In this document: one piece after another, positions 15,173-22,982 of the stretch
Layout of the letters: each line of letters opens with the position of its first letter
How positions within the stretch are numbered: position 1 is the first letter of the stretch
From: a virus
Strand: one strand, 5' to 3'
IMG/VR virus record: IMGVR_UViG_3300035698_018473
Location: 1-25,727 of that record
DNA length: 25,727 bases
The notes under the pieces: model-generated
Seen by the model: the letters and a program-made list of their open reading frames with translations, nothing else
Databases searched by the model: none
Told to the model about the DNA's origin: nothing
Made by a program: the position numbers and the translations under genes

Positions 15173-15991
15173 ATGTTGCCGGTATATATTTTAATTCGTT
15201 CATCAAACCGCCCTGAATTTTTCAGGCGAATGATGTTGACAATAGAAAATCAAACTTATGAGAATATTGTTACAATCGTTCATTCAGATGATCCGAGAGA
15301 TAAATATATTACCGGCGATATTATAATCAGGGGGTCGTCTTATGGTCCAGCTTATGGCAATGCCCCTTATAATTTATATAATAACAGATTATTAAATGCA
15401 ATACCAGATCAGGAAGGATGGTTTTGTTTCATGGATGATGATGATGAATATTCAAATCCTGATTCGATTGAAAAGATTGTTGCAGCTTCAGAAATCGACA
15501 AAATAAATGTATGCCGCGTTGAACGATGGGACGGGAAAATATTTCCTGCAAATTGGAGAGCGCAGAAAACATATCAAACAGAATGTTTTTTCCTACACAC
15601 CAGCCACAGAAAAAAGGGCAAATGGTGGGGACATAAAGGAGGTGATCACAACTACTCGAAGCAGTTGACACAAGTATTACAGATAAACTGGATTGAAGAT
15701 TTGATATTATGCAGGGCACAGGAGGGAAAAGGACACGGTCGAAAGTTGGATAAAAATAATAAAACTATTGACAAATCAAAATCTTTCAAGTCTGATGAAC
15801 AGGTTATTTGTCTTGGACTTGTACCAGTCAAGGCACCAAATAAAAAAGAGAGAATAGGGCAAGGGGAGTATCGAAGATTGCCTTATGAATTGGCTTACAG
15901 ATATGAACAGGAAGGAAAAGTAAAAATAACGTATGCAAATTTGTCACAGGACGCAGTCCCTGACAGAATAAATAAATTTTTTAAAACTTAA
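15173..15991 (+). CDS. Family 2-like glycosyltransferase inside the tail operon
   Basis: A 272-aa GT-A fold sugar transferase. The N-terminus 'PVYILIRSSNRPEFF' (3-17) followed by 'SIENQTY'-like 'TIENQTYENIVTIV' is the typical nucleotide-sugar fold start. 'FCFMDDDDEY' (84-93) carries the metal-binding DxD. A 'GHKGGDHNYSK' segment (153-163) may be in the acceptor or catalytic region. The C-terminal third (about 205-272) is basic. No transmembrane segment is present, so it acts in the cytoplasm, on a protein or nucleotide-linked acceptor. An AGGTGAT SD (15162-15168) supports the start. Mu-like phages have tube followed directly by chaperone, so this is an insertion. Possible targets are a virion protein such as tube or sheath, modified phage DNA, or host surface glycan precursors. 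The acceptor is unknown. Confidence 0.8.
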   Translation: MLPVYILIRSSNRPEFFRRMMLTIENQTYENIVTIVHSDDPRDKYITGDIIIRGSSYGPAYGNAPYNLYNNRLLNAIPDQEGWFCFMDDDDEYSNPDSIEKIVAASEIDKINVCRVERWDGKIFPANWRAQKTYQTECFFLHTSHRKKGKWWGHKGGDHNYSKQLTQVLQINWIEDLILCRAQEGKGHGRKLDKNNKTIDKSKSFKSDEQVICLGLVPVKAPNKKERIGQGEYRRLPYELAYRYEQEGKVKITYANLSQDAVPDRINKFFKT

Positions 15992-16006
15992 AAAGGTGGT
16001 GGAATT

Positions 16007-16435
16007 ATGACAGATGCAATATTAAAACAGGAAAATATTTTATCAAAAGGAAATGCGAAAAACGAATTACAAAAGATGTTTGATTATTATGAAATCGACA
16101 TTGATGAAATGGATGACAAGGATTTAAAAAAAGCAATTAAGAGCGGATTTTCTCAGCTTGTAAAAGGGACAATGAAGGGTCGGCTTCAAATTAAACTTGA
16201 AGAAAAAGGCATAAAAATAATTCAGAAAACAAGATCAGGAACAGAAATAGTTTACAGAGAAATTGACGGAAATGCAAAATCAGAAATGGACGGATTCGGA
16301 GCAACAGATTTTTACAGCAAATCATACGCTTTAATGGGTGCACTTTCTGAACTTGGAGCTGATGCAATTAAGCAATTAAAGGGAGTTGACTTGTCAATGG
16401 CAGAAACACTTGGCATGATTTTCCTGTCAGTGTAA
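16007..16435 (+). CDS. Tail assembly chaperone, zero-frame product (Mu gp41 position)
   Basis: A 142-aa protein in the position of Mu gp41, between tube and tape measure. Chaperones of this class coat the tape measure and recruit tube subunits. The sequence is mostly helical, with an N-terminal acidic part, a central 'KGRLQIKLEEKGIKIIQKTRSGTEIVYREI' strand region split over residues about 59-88, and a helical end. An AGGTGG SD precedes the start. It stops at 16435, but the -1 frame remains open from 16390 to 16635 and has no usable start codon near its beginning, so a longer frameshifted form is likely (see separate entry). Confidence 0.75.
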   Translation: MTDAILKQENILSKGNAKNELQKMFDYYEIDIDEMDDKDLKKAIKSGFSQLVKGTMKGRLQIKLEEKGIKIIQKTRSGTEIVYREIDGNAKSEMDGFGATDFYSKSYALMGALSELGADAIKQLKGVDLSMAETLGMIFLSV

Positions 16436-16635
16436 ATCGATTATGGCAATGGGAAGGAAATTTATTTTCCCGCGGACAATCGATTGATGTTATTAAAAAT
16501 TTAAGATATGCAGAATTAAAGGAGTGGAATATTTGGCATGAACTTATGGCAGACGCAGAATCAAAAACAAAATGTTCCAAATGCGGTGCAAGTTATGACA
16601 GCCGGAAATATAAGAATTGCCCGAGGTGTAAATAG
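16390..16635 (+). CDS. -1 frame extension of the tail assembly chaperone, ending in a zinc ribbon
   Basis: This reading frame is open for 81 codons and continues the chaperone in the -1 frame. It has no ATG, GTG or TTG until an ATG at 16546, so it is best explained by programmed frameshifting, as in lambda G/GT, P2 E/E' and the Mu-like chaperones. The likely slip is in 16417-16423 (GATTTTC), where tRNA-Phe on TTC can re-pair with TTT. A two-tier stem (AATCGATT 16435-16442 with 16478-16485; GGGAA 16451-16455 with TTCCC 16467-16471) begins about 11 nt downstream. The product has Trp-rich 'NRLWQWEGN', a helix 'AELKEWNIWHELMADAES', and a C-terminal zinc ribbon CSKCG...CPRCK. Its TAG stop overlaps the tape measure GTG by 1 nt. 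Shifting is inferred; the slippery site is not a classic heptamer. Confidence 0.7.
   Translation, partial: LVNGRNTWHDFPVSVNRLWQWEGNLFSRGQSIDVIKNLRYAELKEWNIWHELMADAESKTKCSKCGASYDSRKYKNCPRCK
16435..16485 (+). promoter_or_regulatory. RNA stem-loop downstream of the candidate frameshift site
   Basis: Outer stem AATCGATT (16435-16442) with AATCGATT (16478-16485), inner stem GGGAA (16451-16455) with TTCCC (16467-16471). It begins at the zero-frame stop of the chaperone, a suitable distance to pause ribosomes over 16417-16423. AATCGATT is itself palindromic, which allows alternative pairing. Function is inferred. Confidence 0.45.
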
Positions 16636-18092
16636 TGTCTGATTTTGCAGTAAGAACCGGATTTTTCGGTACAGATAAATTAAGCCCAGTCTTTAAAAGG
16701 ATGGGGAAAAATGCTGACGTATTCGGAAATAAGGGTCAGCGTGCAATGGGAAAAATGGGTCGTGGCGTTGCCAGCTTAAAGGCAGGCATGAAATCTATGT
16801 TGCCATTATTCGGAGTTGCTGCAATTGCACATTTTGCCAATAGGGCAATAAATTTAGCAAGTGCATTGACAGAAGTTCAAAATGTTGTTGATACTACATT
16901 CGGAAAAGGTGCAGCAACAATAAATAAATTCGCAGATACAGCCATTGAAAAATTTGGTCTGTCAGAATTACAGGCAAAAGAATTCACAGGAACACTTGGC
17001 GCAATGGCTGTATCAAGTGGTATTGCTGGAGATGATCTTATCAAAATGACAAAGGATATTGTAGGTCTTGCCGGTGATTTTGCATCATTTAGAGACATGC
17101 AACCTGAAGAAGCCTTTACAAGTTTACAGTCTGTTGTCACTGGAATGGCAATGCCAATGCGAAGATTTGGTGTCGATTTAACAATTTCAAGTTTAAAGGC
17201 TTTTATGTTATCAAAAGGAATGAGGAAGTCGTGGGAACAAATGTCGCAAGCTGAAAGAATAATGTTAAGATATAAATTCATTATGGAAAAAACAAAAATT
17301 GCACAAGGAGACTTTGCAAAAACTCTTGATGAATCTTATGCGAATCAAAAGAGGGTATTGAGTACTAAATTTGATCAAGCAATGGCAAAAATAGCAGTGA
17401 AAATTTTACCGAGACTAATAGAATTATTTCAAAATTTGAATCAAGGACTTACAAAATTAAATACTGATAAAATTGGTGACTGGCTTCTAATGATGGTTGA
17501 TGTAGTCCCTCCATTAGTCAAGGCATTTTTGGCTTATAAGGCTGTAATGATAGGAATTGCATTTGTGAAGGGAGTTTTAGCAGTAAGAACAGCGGCATTA
17601 ACAGCCTTAAAGTGGTTAAGCGTCACAGCAACCAATGCAAGTACTTTGTCATTATACGGTGCAGCAACAGCAACAGAAGTTGCAACAGTTGCAACAAGTG
17701 GATTTGGTGCTTCGATTATTGCCGCCACTTGGCCCGTGCTTGCCCTACTTGCAGCATTGACCGCAGTAGTTTTAATTTATAAAAACTGGGATAAAACACA
17801 AGCGGCATTTGATAAATCAGGCATTAAATCAGGAATGTCAAAACAGGAAATTGAAAGTGGTGAAGGTGCTGGTTTTTTTGGAGCATTTGCAAAAGGTTTG
17901 CAAAATCCTAAATTTAACCAAATAGATATGTCGTCCCCGACAGCCCCTAATGAAGCGCAAACTTTAAAAAATGAATCTCAGGCATTAGAGGGAAAAATAA
18001 CAGTAGTTAATGAATCAGAAACTGCAACACTAAGAGCAGAAAACAAGGGAGCCAAAGGAATCGATTTTAATGTGATAGGTCAAAATCCATGA
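16635..18092 (+). CDS. Tape measure protein
   Basis: A 485-aa protein that sets tail length and exits ahead of the DNA. It begins at GTG 16635 behind GAGGTG (16623-16628). Residues 9-60 are basic and helical with 'KMGRGVASLKAGMKS'. The region 75-260 carries the TP901-type tape measure pattern: 'ALTEVQNVVDTTFGKG', 'FGLSELQAKEFTGTLGAMA', 'QPEEAFTSLQSVVTGM', 'KTLDESYANQKRVLS'. Two hydrophobic segments at about 298-316 and 361-383 could insert into the host membrane during ejection. At about 1.5 A per residue this predicts a short tail of roughly 70 nm. It ends in an ATGA overlap with the next gene. Confidence 0.88.
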   Translation: MSDFAVRTGFFGTDKLSPVFKRMGKNADVFGNKGQRAMGKMGRGVASLKAGMKSMLPLFGVAAIAHFANRAINLASALTEVQNVVDTTFGKGAATINKFADTAIEKFGLSELQAKEFTGTLGAMAVSSGIAGDDLIKMTKDIVGLAGDFASFRDMQPEEAFTSLQSVVTGMAMPMRRFGVDLTISSLKAFMLSKGMRKSWEQMSQAERIMLRYKFIMEKTKIAQGDFAKTLDESYANQKRVLSTKFDQAMAKIAVKILPRLIELFQNLNQGLTKLNTDKIGDWLLMMVDVVPPLVKAFLAYKAVMIGIAFVKGVLAVRTAALTALKWLSVTATNASTLSLYGAATATEVATVATSGFGASIIAATWPVLALLAALTAVVLIYKNWDKTQAAFDKSGIKSGMSKQEIESGEGAGFFGAFAKGLQNPKFNQIDMSSPTAPNEAQTLKNESQALEGKITVVNESETATLRAENKGAKGIDFNVIGQNP

Positions 18093-19447
18093 GTTGGGAA
18101 AACGAAACAAAAGATGTAATTAAATTTAAAGCCCCATCCGCACAGGACACAGGCCTAATTGGTTCGGCAATTGGAGCAGTAAAAAAAGCAGTAACAGGAA
18201 CAGGAATTGGCGGTGAATTTGAGGCATTATGGCGTGGCGATGAACGGTCAATGGAGCGCAAAGTAGGAATGTTTGACCCTCCAAATATAGACGGCACATT
18301 TGTTCAGGATCTTGGCGCGAAGGCTTGGATGTACCCGATTACATGTTATTTTCAGGGACTCAGGCATAACAAAGAAGCCGAGCGATTCGCGCAGGCATTA
18401 CAAACAGAATCGGGCATCTGGGAAGTTGATCATCCAACAAAAGGGAAATTACCTTTAATGTTATTGGCAGTTACAGAATCAATTCAACCGATTGACAATG
18501 GCAATTATACAGTATTTAAAATGTCATGGATCAGACCGGCACAGGCACAGCCGATAGATTCAGCAGCCAGTTTCCTTGATAAAATAGATAGTGCAATAAA
18601 TACAATTGAAGATACAATGATCGTGGCACAACAACTTCGAACGGACGGATATGCCGCTGTTCAATCTGCAATAAATACATTCAATAGTGCATCAGGATCA
18701 ATTCAATCTGTACTTCAGGCAATTATAGAAACTGATTCAATTATCAGTGATGCCTACAATTCAGCACTTGCAGCTTATAATTCAGCAATAGATAATTTTT
18801 CAATCGACAATTCTGATCCAACTGATATTTATACAGCTTCAATCGACATGATGACAGCCCCTACACAGGCAACAGATGATTTCTCAACCGGATATACTAA
18901 TTATGACAATCTTTATGATCAATTAGTCACTAATTTTACTGGCTCAACAGACCTTGATACATTGACTGCAATTGATGAAAATACCAACAAATACAAAGTA
19001 CAGGAATTTTTTCTTGTATCGATGTTCCTTAAAATTTGTAATGTTTTATTGAATTCAACATTTGAAACACGGGTTCAAGTCGTATCTGCCATTGACAATA
19101 TTACAGAATTTTTTGATAAAATGATTATTGAGCTTGACCGGATGCAGGATGTATTCAAAGACCTTGACCTTCAATATCAATTATATACACAGTCAGCAAC
19201 TTATTCAGATTTATACTCTATTTATGGCGATACATTAAGATATTTATTTTCACAATTTTATAATTTATCATCAGAAAAACGATTTACGATATTAAAATAC
19301 AGGTCACCCCTTGAAATTACAGTCACAGAATATGGGACACTTGGCGATAGTGACGAAAATTATGATTTATTTATCAAGTCAAATAAATTGGATGGAAATG
19401 ATATATTGCTACTTATCCCGGGAACGGAGGTTGTGATTTATATCTAA
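18089..19447 (+). CDS. Mu gp43-like tail/DNA circularisation N-domain protein
   Basis: A 452-aa protein. The N-terminal 150 residues match the pattern of the DNA_circ_N family found after the tape measure in Mu-like phages: 'FEALWRGDERSMERKVGMFD' (around 46-65), 'VQDLGAKAWMYPITCYFQG', 'WEVDHPTKGKLPLMLL', and 'YTVFKMSWIRP'. Known members are tail hub or tape-associated proteins; the 'DNA circularisation' name is historical. The central part (about 165-390) is long, helical and low in charge, rich in Asp/Ser/Thr. The C-terminal 60 residues are beta-rich ending 'LIPGTEVVIYI'. It overlaps its neighbours by 4 nt and 1 nt. Confidence 0.85.
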   Translation: MSWENETKDVIKFKAPSAQDTGLIGSAIGAVKKAVTGTGIGGEFEALWRGDERSMERKVGMFDPPNIDGTFVQDLGAKAWMYPITCYFQGLRHNKEAERFAQALQTESGIWEVDHPTKGKLPLMLLAVTESIQPIDNGNYTVFKMSWIRPAQAQPIDSAASFLDKIDSAINTIEDTMIVAQQLRTDGYAAVQSAINTFNSASGSIQSVLQAIIETDSIISDAYNSALAAYNSAIDNFSIDNSDPTDIYTASIDMMTAPTQATDDFSTGYTNYDNLYDQLVTNFTGSTDLDTLTAIDENTNKYKVQEFFLVSMFLKICNVLLNSTFETRVQVVSAIDNITEFFDKMIIELDRMQDVFKDLDLQYQLYTQSATYSDLYSIYGDTLRYLFSQFYNLSSEKRFTILKYRSPLEITVTEYGTLGDSDENYDLFIKSNKLDGNDILLLIPGTEVVIYI

Positions 19448-20655
19448 TGTTTGAAGATTTGATCGGAAAAAGACCTGATGAATTGACAGTAATTTCAAAC
19501 GGAATTGAGTTGCCGATTCTGTCAGGTCGTTTCATGCGGTCAATGGATACAGTATCAGATGCTTTTACCGGTTTATTTAATTGGGAACCAGGGGTCAATA
19601 ATCGAATTGATGCAGCTACAAAAAGAGGTCAATTTCAATCTTCTAATATTTATCTTGGAAATAAGCTTCAAATGGTAGGAGTTCTTTTTAATGTATTCGA
19701 GCGACAATCAAAAGACGGCACAACAAAAGACCTTGAAATTTTCAGCCCCACAGCTCATATAATTGACAGTACAGTTGTTAAGCCATTCGAATCAAGAAAT
19801 ATTACCTTAACAGATAGATGCAAACAACAGTGTTATCCGTTTGGAATAGGCGTTGTAATTGGTGAAGGTGTTGATATTAAGCAACCTAGAAAAGAGCTCA
19901 GAAAAGTTGAGACCGGTAGGACATTACTTGTTAATATTAAATCACTTGATGCTTATAAGGGATTAGTTCCACAGACTGACACGGTTGAAATTAAAGAAAC
20001 TAAAATTGTAAGCAGGACAGTTTTTGACGAAGTGAAATTTAAAAGAGTATCTGCAAAACAGACAGACACGGTATTTAAACATTTGTCAAAACTTGCAGCA
20101 CAAAGAGGATTCCTTCTATCAAATACAAAATATGGCGATCTGTTAATCACAAAAGCAAATTTAAAAGGAAAATCCATTGGTGAAATTGTCAAAGACTCTT
20201 CCTTGATTGATACATTCGGTGTTGATTATAACGGGCGTGGACGGTATCAATTTTACAAGGCAATCAGTCAGAGCTCAAGGCGTGGACGATCAAAAAGCAC
20301 AGTAATTGCCACAGATGAAAATGTAAAAGTTCCACGACTATTAGCATTTGGAGCAGGCGATTCCTTGCCAGGTGAAGGACTTAATGCAGCAGAATATCGG
20401 AAAAACAAATCAGCAGCCGATGCCTTAACAATAGATTTTCCTGTAAATAGTTGGATTGGTCCGGACGGTAAATATTGGCAACCTAATACACTTGTGACAG
20501 CAACAGATCCGATAATTTCGGATCAGGGATTTACATTTTTGATATCTAAGGTTGAATTTAAAATTGACAATAAAGGCACACGGGCGGTGCTCAGTTTGAA
20601 ACCTCCGACCGCATATTCGGCAGGCGCACTTCTTGAACCGTGGAGCGAAGAATGA
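19447..20655 (+). CDS. Baseplate hub protein, Mu gpP/gp44 family
   Basis: A 402-aa protein related to phage Mu gpP (about 379 aa) and to T4 gp27-type hubs. Trimers form the base of the tail tube on which the spike sits. Supporting segments are 'LIGKRPDELTVISNGIE' at the N-terminus, 'RSMDTVSDAFTGLFNW' (31-46), 'GIGVVIGEGVDI' in the middle (about 136-147), 'FKHLSKLAAQRGFLLSNTKYG' around 198-218 with 'GDLLITKA', and late 'KYWQPNTLVTATDPIISDQG'. It is followed by the spike and baseplate wedge genes in Mu order. Stop and next start overlap (ATGA). Confidence 0.88.
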   Translation: MFEDLIGKRPDELTVISNGIELPILSGRFMRSMDTVSDAFTGLFNWEPGVNNRIDAATKRGQFQSSNIYLGNKLQMVGVLFNVFERQSKDGTTKDLEIFSPTAHIIDSTVVKPFESRNITLTDRCKQQCYPFGIGVVIGEGVDIKQPRKELRKVETGRTLLVNIKSLDAYKGLVPQTDTVEIKETKIVSRTVFDEVKFKRVSAKQTDTVFKHLSKLAAQRGFLLSNTKYGDLLITKANLKGKSIGEIVKDSSLIDTFGVDYNGRGRYQFYKAISQSSRRGRSKSTVIATDENVKVPRLLAFGAGDSLPGEGLNAAEYRKNKSAADALTIDFPVNSWIGPDGKYWQPNTLVTATDPIISDQGFTFLISKVEFKIDNKGTRAVLSLKPPTAYSAGALLEPWSEE

Positions 20656-21194
20656 TAGGTGTAATTACAGGAAGTGAACAAATAAAAAACCGTGATGGTG
20701 ATGTCATTAAAATTATGTTGCAGGTTGAGATTGCAGAAGATGATGTAAAAACAGTCGAGCTAATGACACAATCTGGTGAAGATACACATCCTGCAGCCGG
20801 CGGGAAAGTTATAATAATTGAAAATGAGGAATCTGATTTAATTGGCGTTGCTACAACAGACGATCTTGATGTCACAGTTGATGCAGGTGAAAAGGAATTT
20901 TATTCAACCGATGATCCTGTCACAGCAAAATTAGCAAAGATTAAATTAGATAAAAATAGTCAGGTTATCCTTAATGATGGCACTGATTATGCAGTTGCAT
21001 TTGAAGATTTAAAGGCGGTTGTTGATGAAATTCAGACAGCCATAACAGATTTGAAAACTGCAATGGGTGCTGGTTGGGGTGTTGCCCCGACTGATGGCGG
21101 TGCAGCTTTAAAGGCAGCGGTTGGCGTATGGTTCGCAACACCACTTTTAGAAAATATTGACGCTGCTAAAATTGAAAAAGTGAGGGTGCCATGA
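20652..21194 (+). CDS. Baseplate spike protein, Mu gp45 family
   Basis: A 180-aa protein from ATG 20652, which overlaps the gpP-like stop; an upstream in-frame GTG at 20640 was not chosen. In Mu, gp45 is the trimeric membrane-piercing spike, with an OB-like N-domain and a beta-helical tip. Here residues 1-90 are beta-rich ('KIMLQVEI', 'TVELMTQSGEDTHPAAGGKVIIIE') like the OB part. The segment 'AKLAKIKLDKNSQVILNDGTDYAV' region (about 88-112) fits short beta-helix repeats. The C-terminus is helical ('FEDLKAVVDEIQTAITDLKTA') and ends Ala/Gly-rich. I see no His-rich iron-binding tip motif (HxH) as in P2 gpV. Confidence 0.8.
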   Translation: MIGVITGSEQIKNRDGDVIKIMLQVEIAEDDVKTVELMTQSGEDTHPAAGGKVIIIENEESDLIGVATTDDLDVTVDAGEKEFYSTDDPVTAKLAKIKLDKNSQVILNDGTDYAVAFEDLKAVVDEIQTAITDLKTAMGAGWGVAPTDGGAALKAAVGVWFATPLLENIDAAKIEKVRVP

Positions 21195-21361
21195 TTAAAA
21201 AAATTTTCACAGGAAAATATAACGGCTGCTTGATAGTTGGATTAAAGTTTTCGATAAGAATAAGATTTGATTGGTTTTATTTAATTCCAACATATAGCAG
21301 TTTTAATCAATCGATAAGTTGGTTAATTTTTCAGGTATCACTAATAACGGAGTATCAATAA
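21191..21361 (+). CDS. Small hypothetical protein between spike and gp46 genes
   Basis: A 56-aa reading frame whose ATG overlaps the spike stop (ATGA, 21191-21194) and whose TAA overlaps the gp46 ATG by 1 nt. This exact fit on both sides strongly suggests a real gene. It is basic, aromatic and hydrophobic, with 'KFSIRIRFDWFYLIPTY' (about 20-36) and 'SWLIFQVSLI' near the end. It may be a small peripheral or membrane-associated protein. No known motif is recognised. Choosing the ATG at 21361 for gp46 (rather than a TTG at 21319) leaves this gene intact. Confidence 0.6.
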   Translation: MIKKIFTGKYNGCLIVGLKFSIRIRFDWFYLIPTYSSFNQSISWLIFQVSLITEYQ

Positions 21362-21807
21362 TGTTTAATAGATTCGCAGGTGAACCAGCCGTTCAGATAA
21401 CAGAGAACGGTGCATCAATGACTTTTAAAGGTGGTCAACCTGTTATGGATCAGGGAATAGAAAATGCAATTTTAATATCATTATTTACTAAGCCCGGATT
21501 TTGGGGCAATGATCTTGTAACAGAAGAATCAAAAAAAATTGGTTCAAACTTTGAACAGATTAGAACGGTTATCGATATTGATACGATAAATGATGTGGCA
21601 CAGGATGCAGAAGATGCATTGAAATCTTTACAGGATTCCGGTTTAATTGGAGACATTGACGTAACAGTTACAAATCCGCGGGCAGATCAGATTGATACAG
21701 TTTTAACGGTCCACCCCCCCGGTGCAGAATCTTATAATTTTATATTCACAAAAAATGGCGCAAGCTGGATCGGACAAAAATATTATCCAGCAAATGAGAG
21801 GTTTTAA
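21361..21807 (+). CDS. Baseplate wedge protein, Mu gp46 family
   Basis: A 148-aa protein like Mu gp46, a wedge component related to T4 gp25 that starts sheath assembly at the baseplate. Segments supporting this are 'SLFTKPGFWGNDL' (about 41-53), typical of the family, and 'AEDALKSLQDSGLIGDIDVTV'-type region near 83-102, followed by the strand 'IDTVLTVHPPG' and the C-terminal 'YNFIFTKNGASWIGQKY'. ATG 21361 has ACGGAG about eight nt upstream. The stop overlaps the baseplate J start by 1 nt. Confidence 0.85.
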   Translation: MFNRFAGEPAVQITENGASMTFKGGQPVMDQGIENAILISLFTKPGFWGNDLVTEESKKIGSNFEQIRTVIDIDTINDVAQDAEDALKSLQDSGLIGDIDVTVTNPRADQIDTVLTVHPPGAESYNFIFTKNGASWIGQKYYPANERF

Positions 21808-22982
21808 TGAGCAATAATATTCCAACAACAGCACAATTATTTACAGATTATCTGGCACAACTTGAAGCGTCAATCGGTCAGGACAGCCCTCTAAATGACA
21901 GGGCATTCCTTCAAGTGCTTGCACAGGTTGAGGCTGGAATGGATGTCGGACAATATAAGAAATCAGCAAATGACATTTTACAGGCATTTGCACTTACTGC
22001 AACCGGCGCAGGTTTAGATGTAATAGGAAATAATGAATTAACACCGCGGAAACTTGCACAGGCTTCAGAATTTACAGCAACATTGCCAGCCTTGACAGGG
22101 ACAATAATTCCTGCCTTGACTGAATTTGTAGGTGATCCGAACGGCTTAAGATATAAAACTCAGGCAGATGTCACAGCCGTATTAAATGTTGCCACATTAT
22201 CAATGAAGGCGGTTGACTCAGGTTCGGCGGCTAATCTTGATGTTGCAGACACATTATCAATTTCGGCACAAATTGCAGATGCAGAAACGGTCTTAACAAT
22301 TACAGTAATTGATGTAATTGGAACAGATGAAGAAACAGATGAAGATTACAGACCGAGAGTATTATTTGCACAGCGTGCAGTTACAGGCGGTGGCAATGCA
22401 TCAGATCATAAAATATGGTCCGAGACAGTCACAGGTGTAAAACGTGCATTCCCTTATTCGGGCAGACCACCAGCAGACGGAGCAAGTTTTCCGGGTGATA
22501 GATCGGTTTATGTTGAAAGCACCACTTCAATTGATGCAGACGGAATACCACCGGTTCCATTGCTTGCAGATGTAAGGGATGCAATAAATACTGATCCTGA
22601 TACCGGATTAAGCCGTGCAATATTAGGTTTAACAGATGCCACATTATGGGTTGAGCCGATTATAAGAACTAATATATTTGTCGAAATTAGAACACTTGTT
22701 GTCAGTGCAGAAAAAGAGGCAGCCTGTAAAGCTGACTTATTAAGTGCAACAGATAATTATTTTAGAAACATTGCCCCTTATGTTGACGGGGTCGATTTGC
22801 CACAGGAACGAAATGACTCAATTACTCCATTATCACTATCAAAAATTGTTCAAGATGTTTTATTCTCTTATGGTGCAACAAGTCAGGGCATAGGATTCGG
22901 GCTGGTGGTGGGCGTATTTGTTTCACTTTATTTTTTAGATCAAGGTGAACTTACAAAAGGCGGCGGAATAGTTTATGCTTAG
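21807..22982 (+). CDS. Baseplate J family protein (Mu gp47)
   Basis: A 391-aa wedge protein. Baseplate J-like proteins (T4 gp6, P2 gpJ) link the hub to the fibres and switch shape on contraction. Family features: the N-terminal 'SIGQDSPLNDRAFLQVLAQV' region (about 19-38), 'LDVIGNNELTPRKLAQASEFTATL' near 71-94, 'GTDEETDEDYRPRVL' (about 172-186) followed by 'AVTGGGNASDHKIWS', and 'VTGVKRAFPY' with the acidic loop. The C-terminus has 'PLSLSKIVQDVLFSYGA'. It overlaps the next gene by 8 nt. Confidence 0.92.
   Translation: MSNNIPTTAQLFTDYLAQLEASIGQDSPLNDRAFLQVLAQVEAGMDVGQYKKSANDILQAFALTATGAGLDVIGNNELTPRKLAQASEFTATLPALTGTIIPALTEFVGDPNGLRYKTQADVTAVLNVATLSMKAVDSGSAANLDVADTLSISAQIADAETVLTITVIDVIGTDEETDEDYRPRVLFAQRAVTGGGNASDHKIWSETVTGVKRAFPYSGRPPADGASFPGDRSVYVESTTSIDADGIPPVPLLADVRDAINTDPDTGLSRAILGLTDATLWVEPIIRTNIFVEIRTLVVSAEKEAACKADLLSATDNYFRNIAPYVDGVDLPQERNDSITPLSLSKIVQDVLFSYGATSQGIGFGLVVGVFVSLYFLDQGELTKGGGIVYA

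Noticed and set aside
16546-16635. Independent 29-codon ORF starting at ATG 16546 to explain the zinc-ribbon frame
   Set aside because: It would leave the open -1 frame upstream (16390-16545) unexplained and has no SD at a suitable distance. A frameshift extension explains the whole open stretch.
21319-21807. Longer gp46-like form starting at TTG 21319
   Set aside because: ATG 21361 has an SD-like ACGGAG and a 1-nt overlap with the preceding small gene. The TTG start adds 14 residues that do not look like the family N-terminus.
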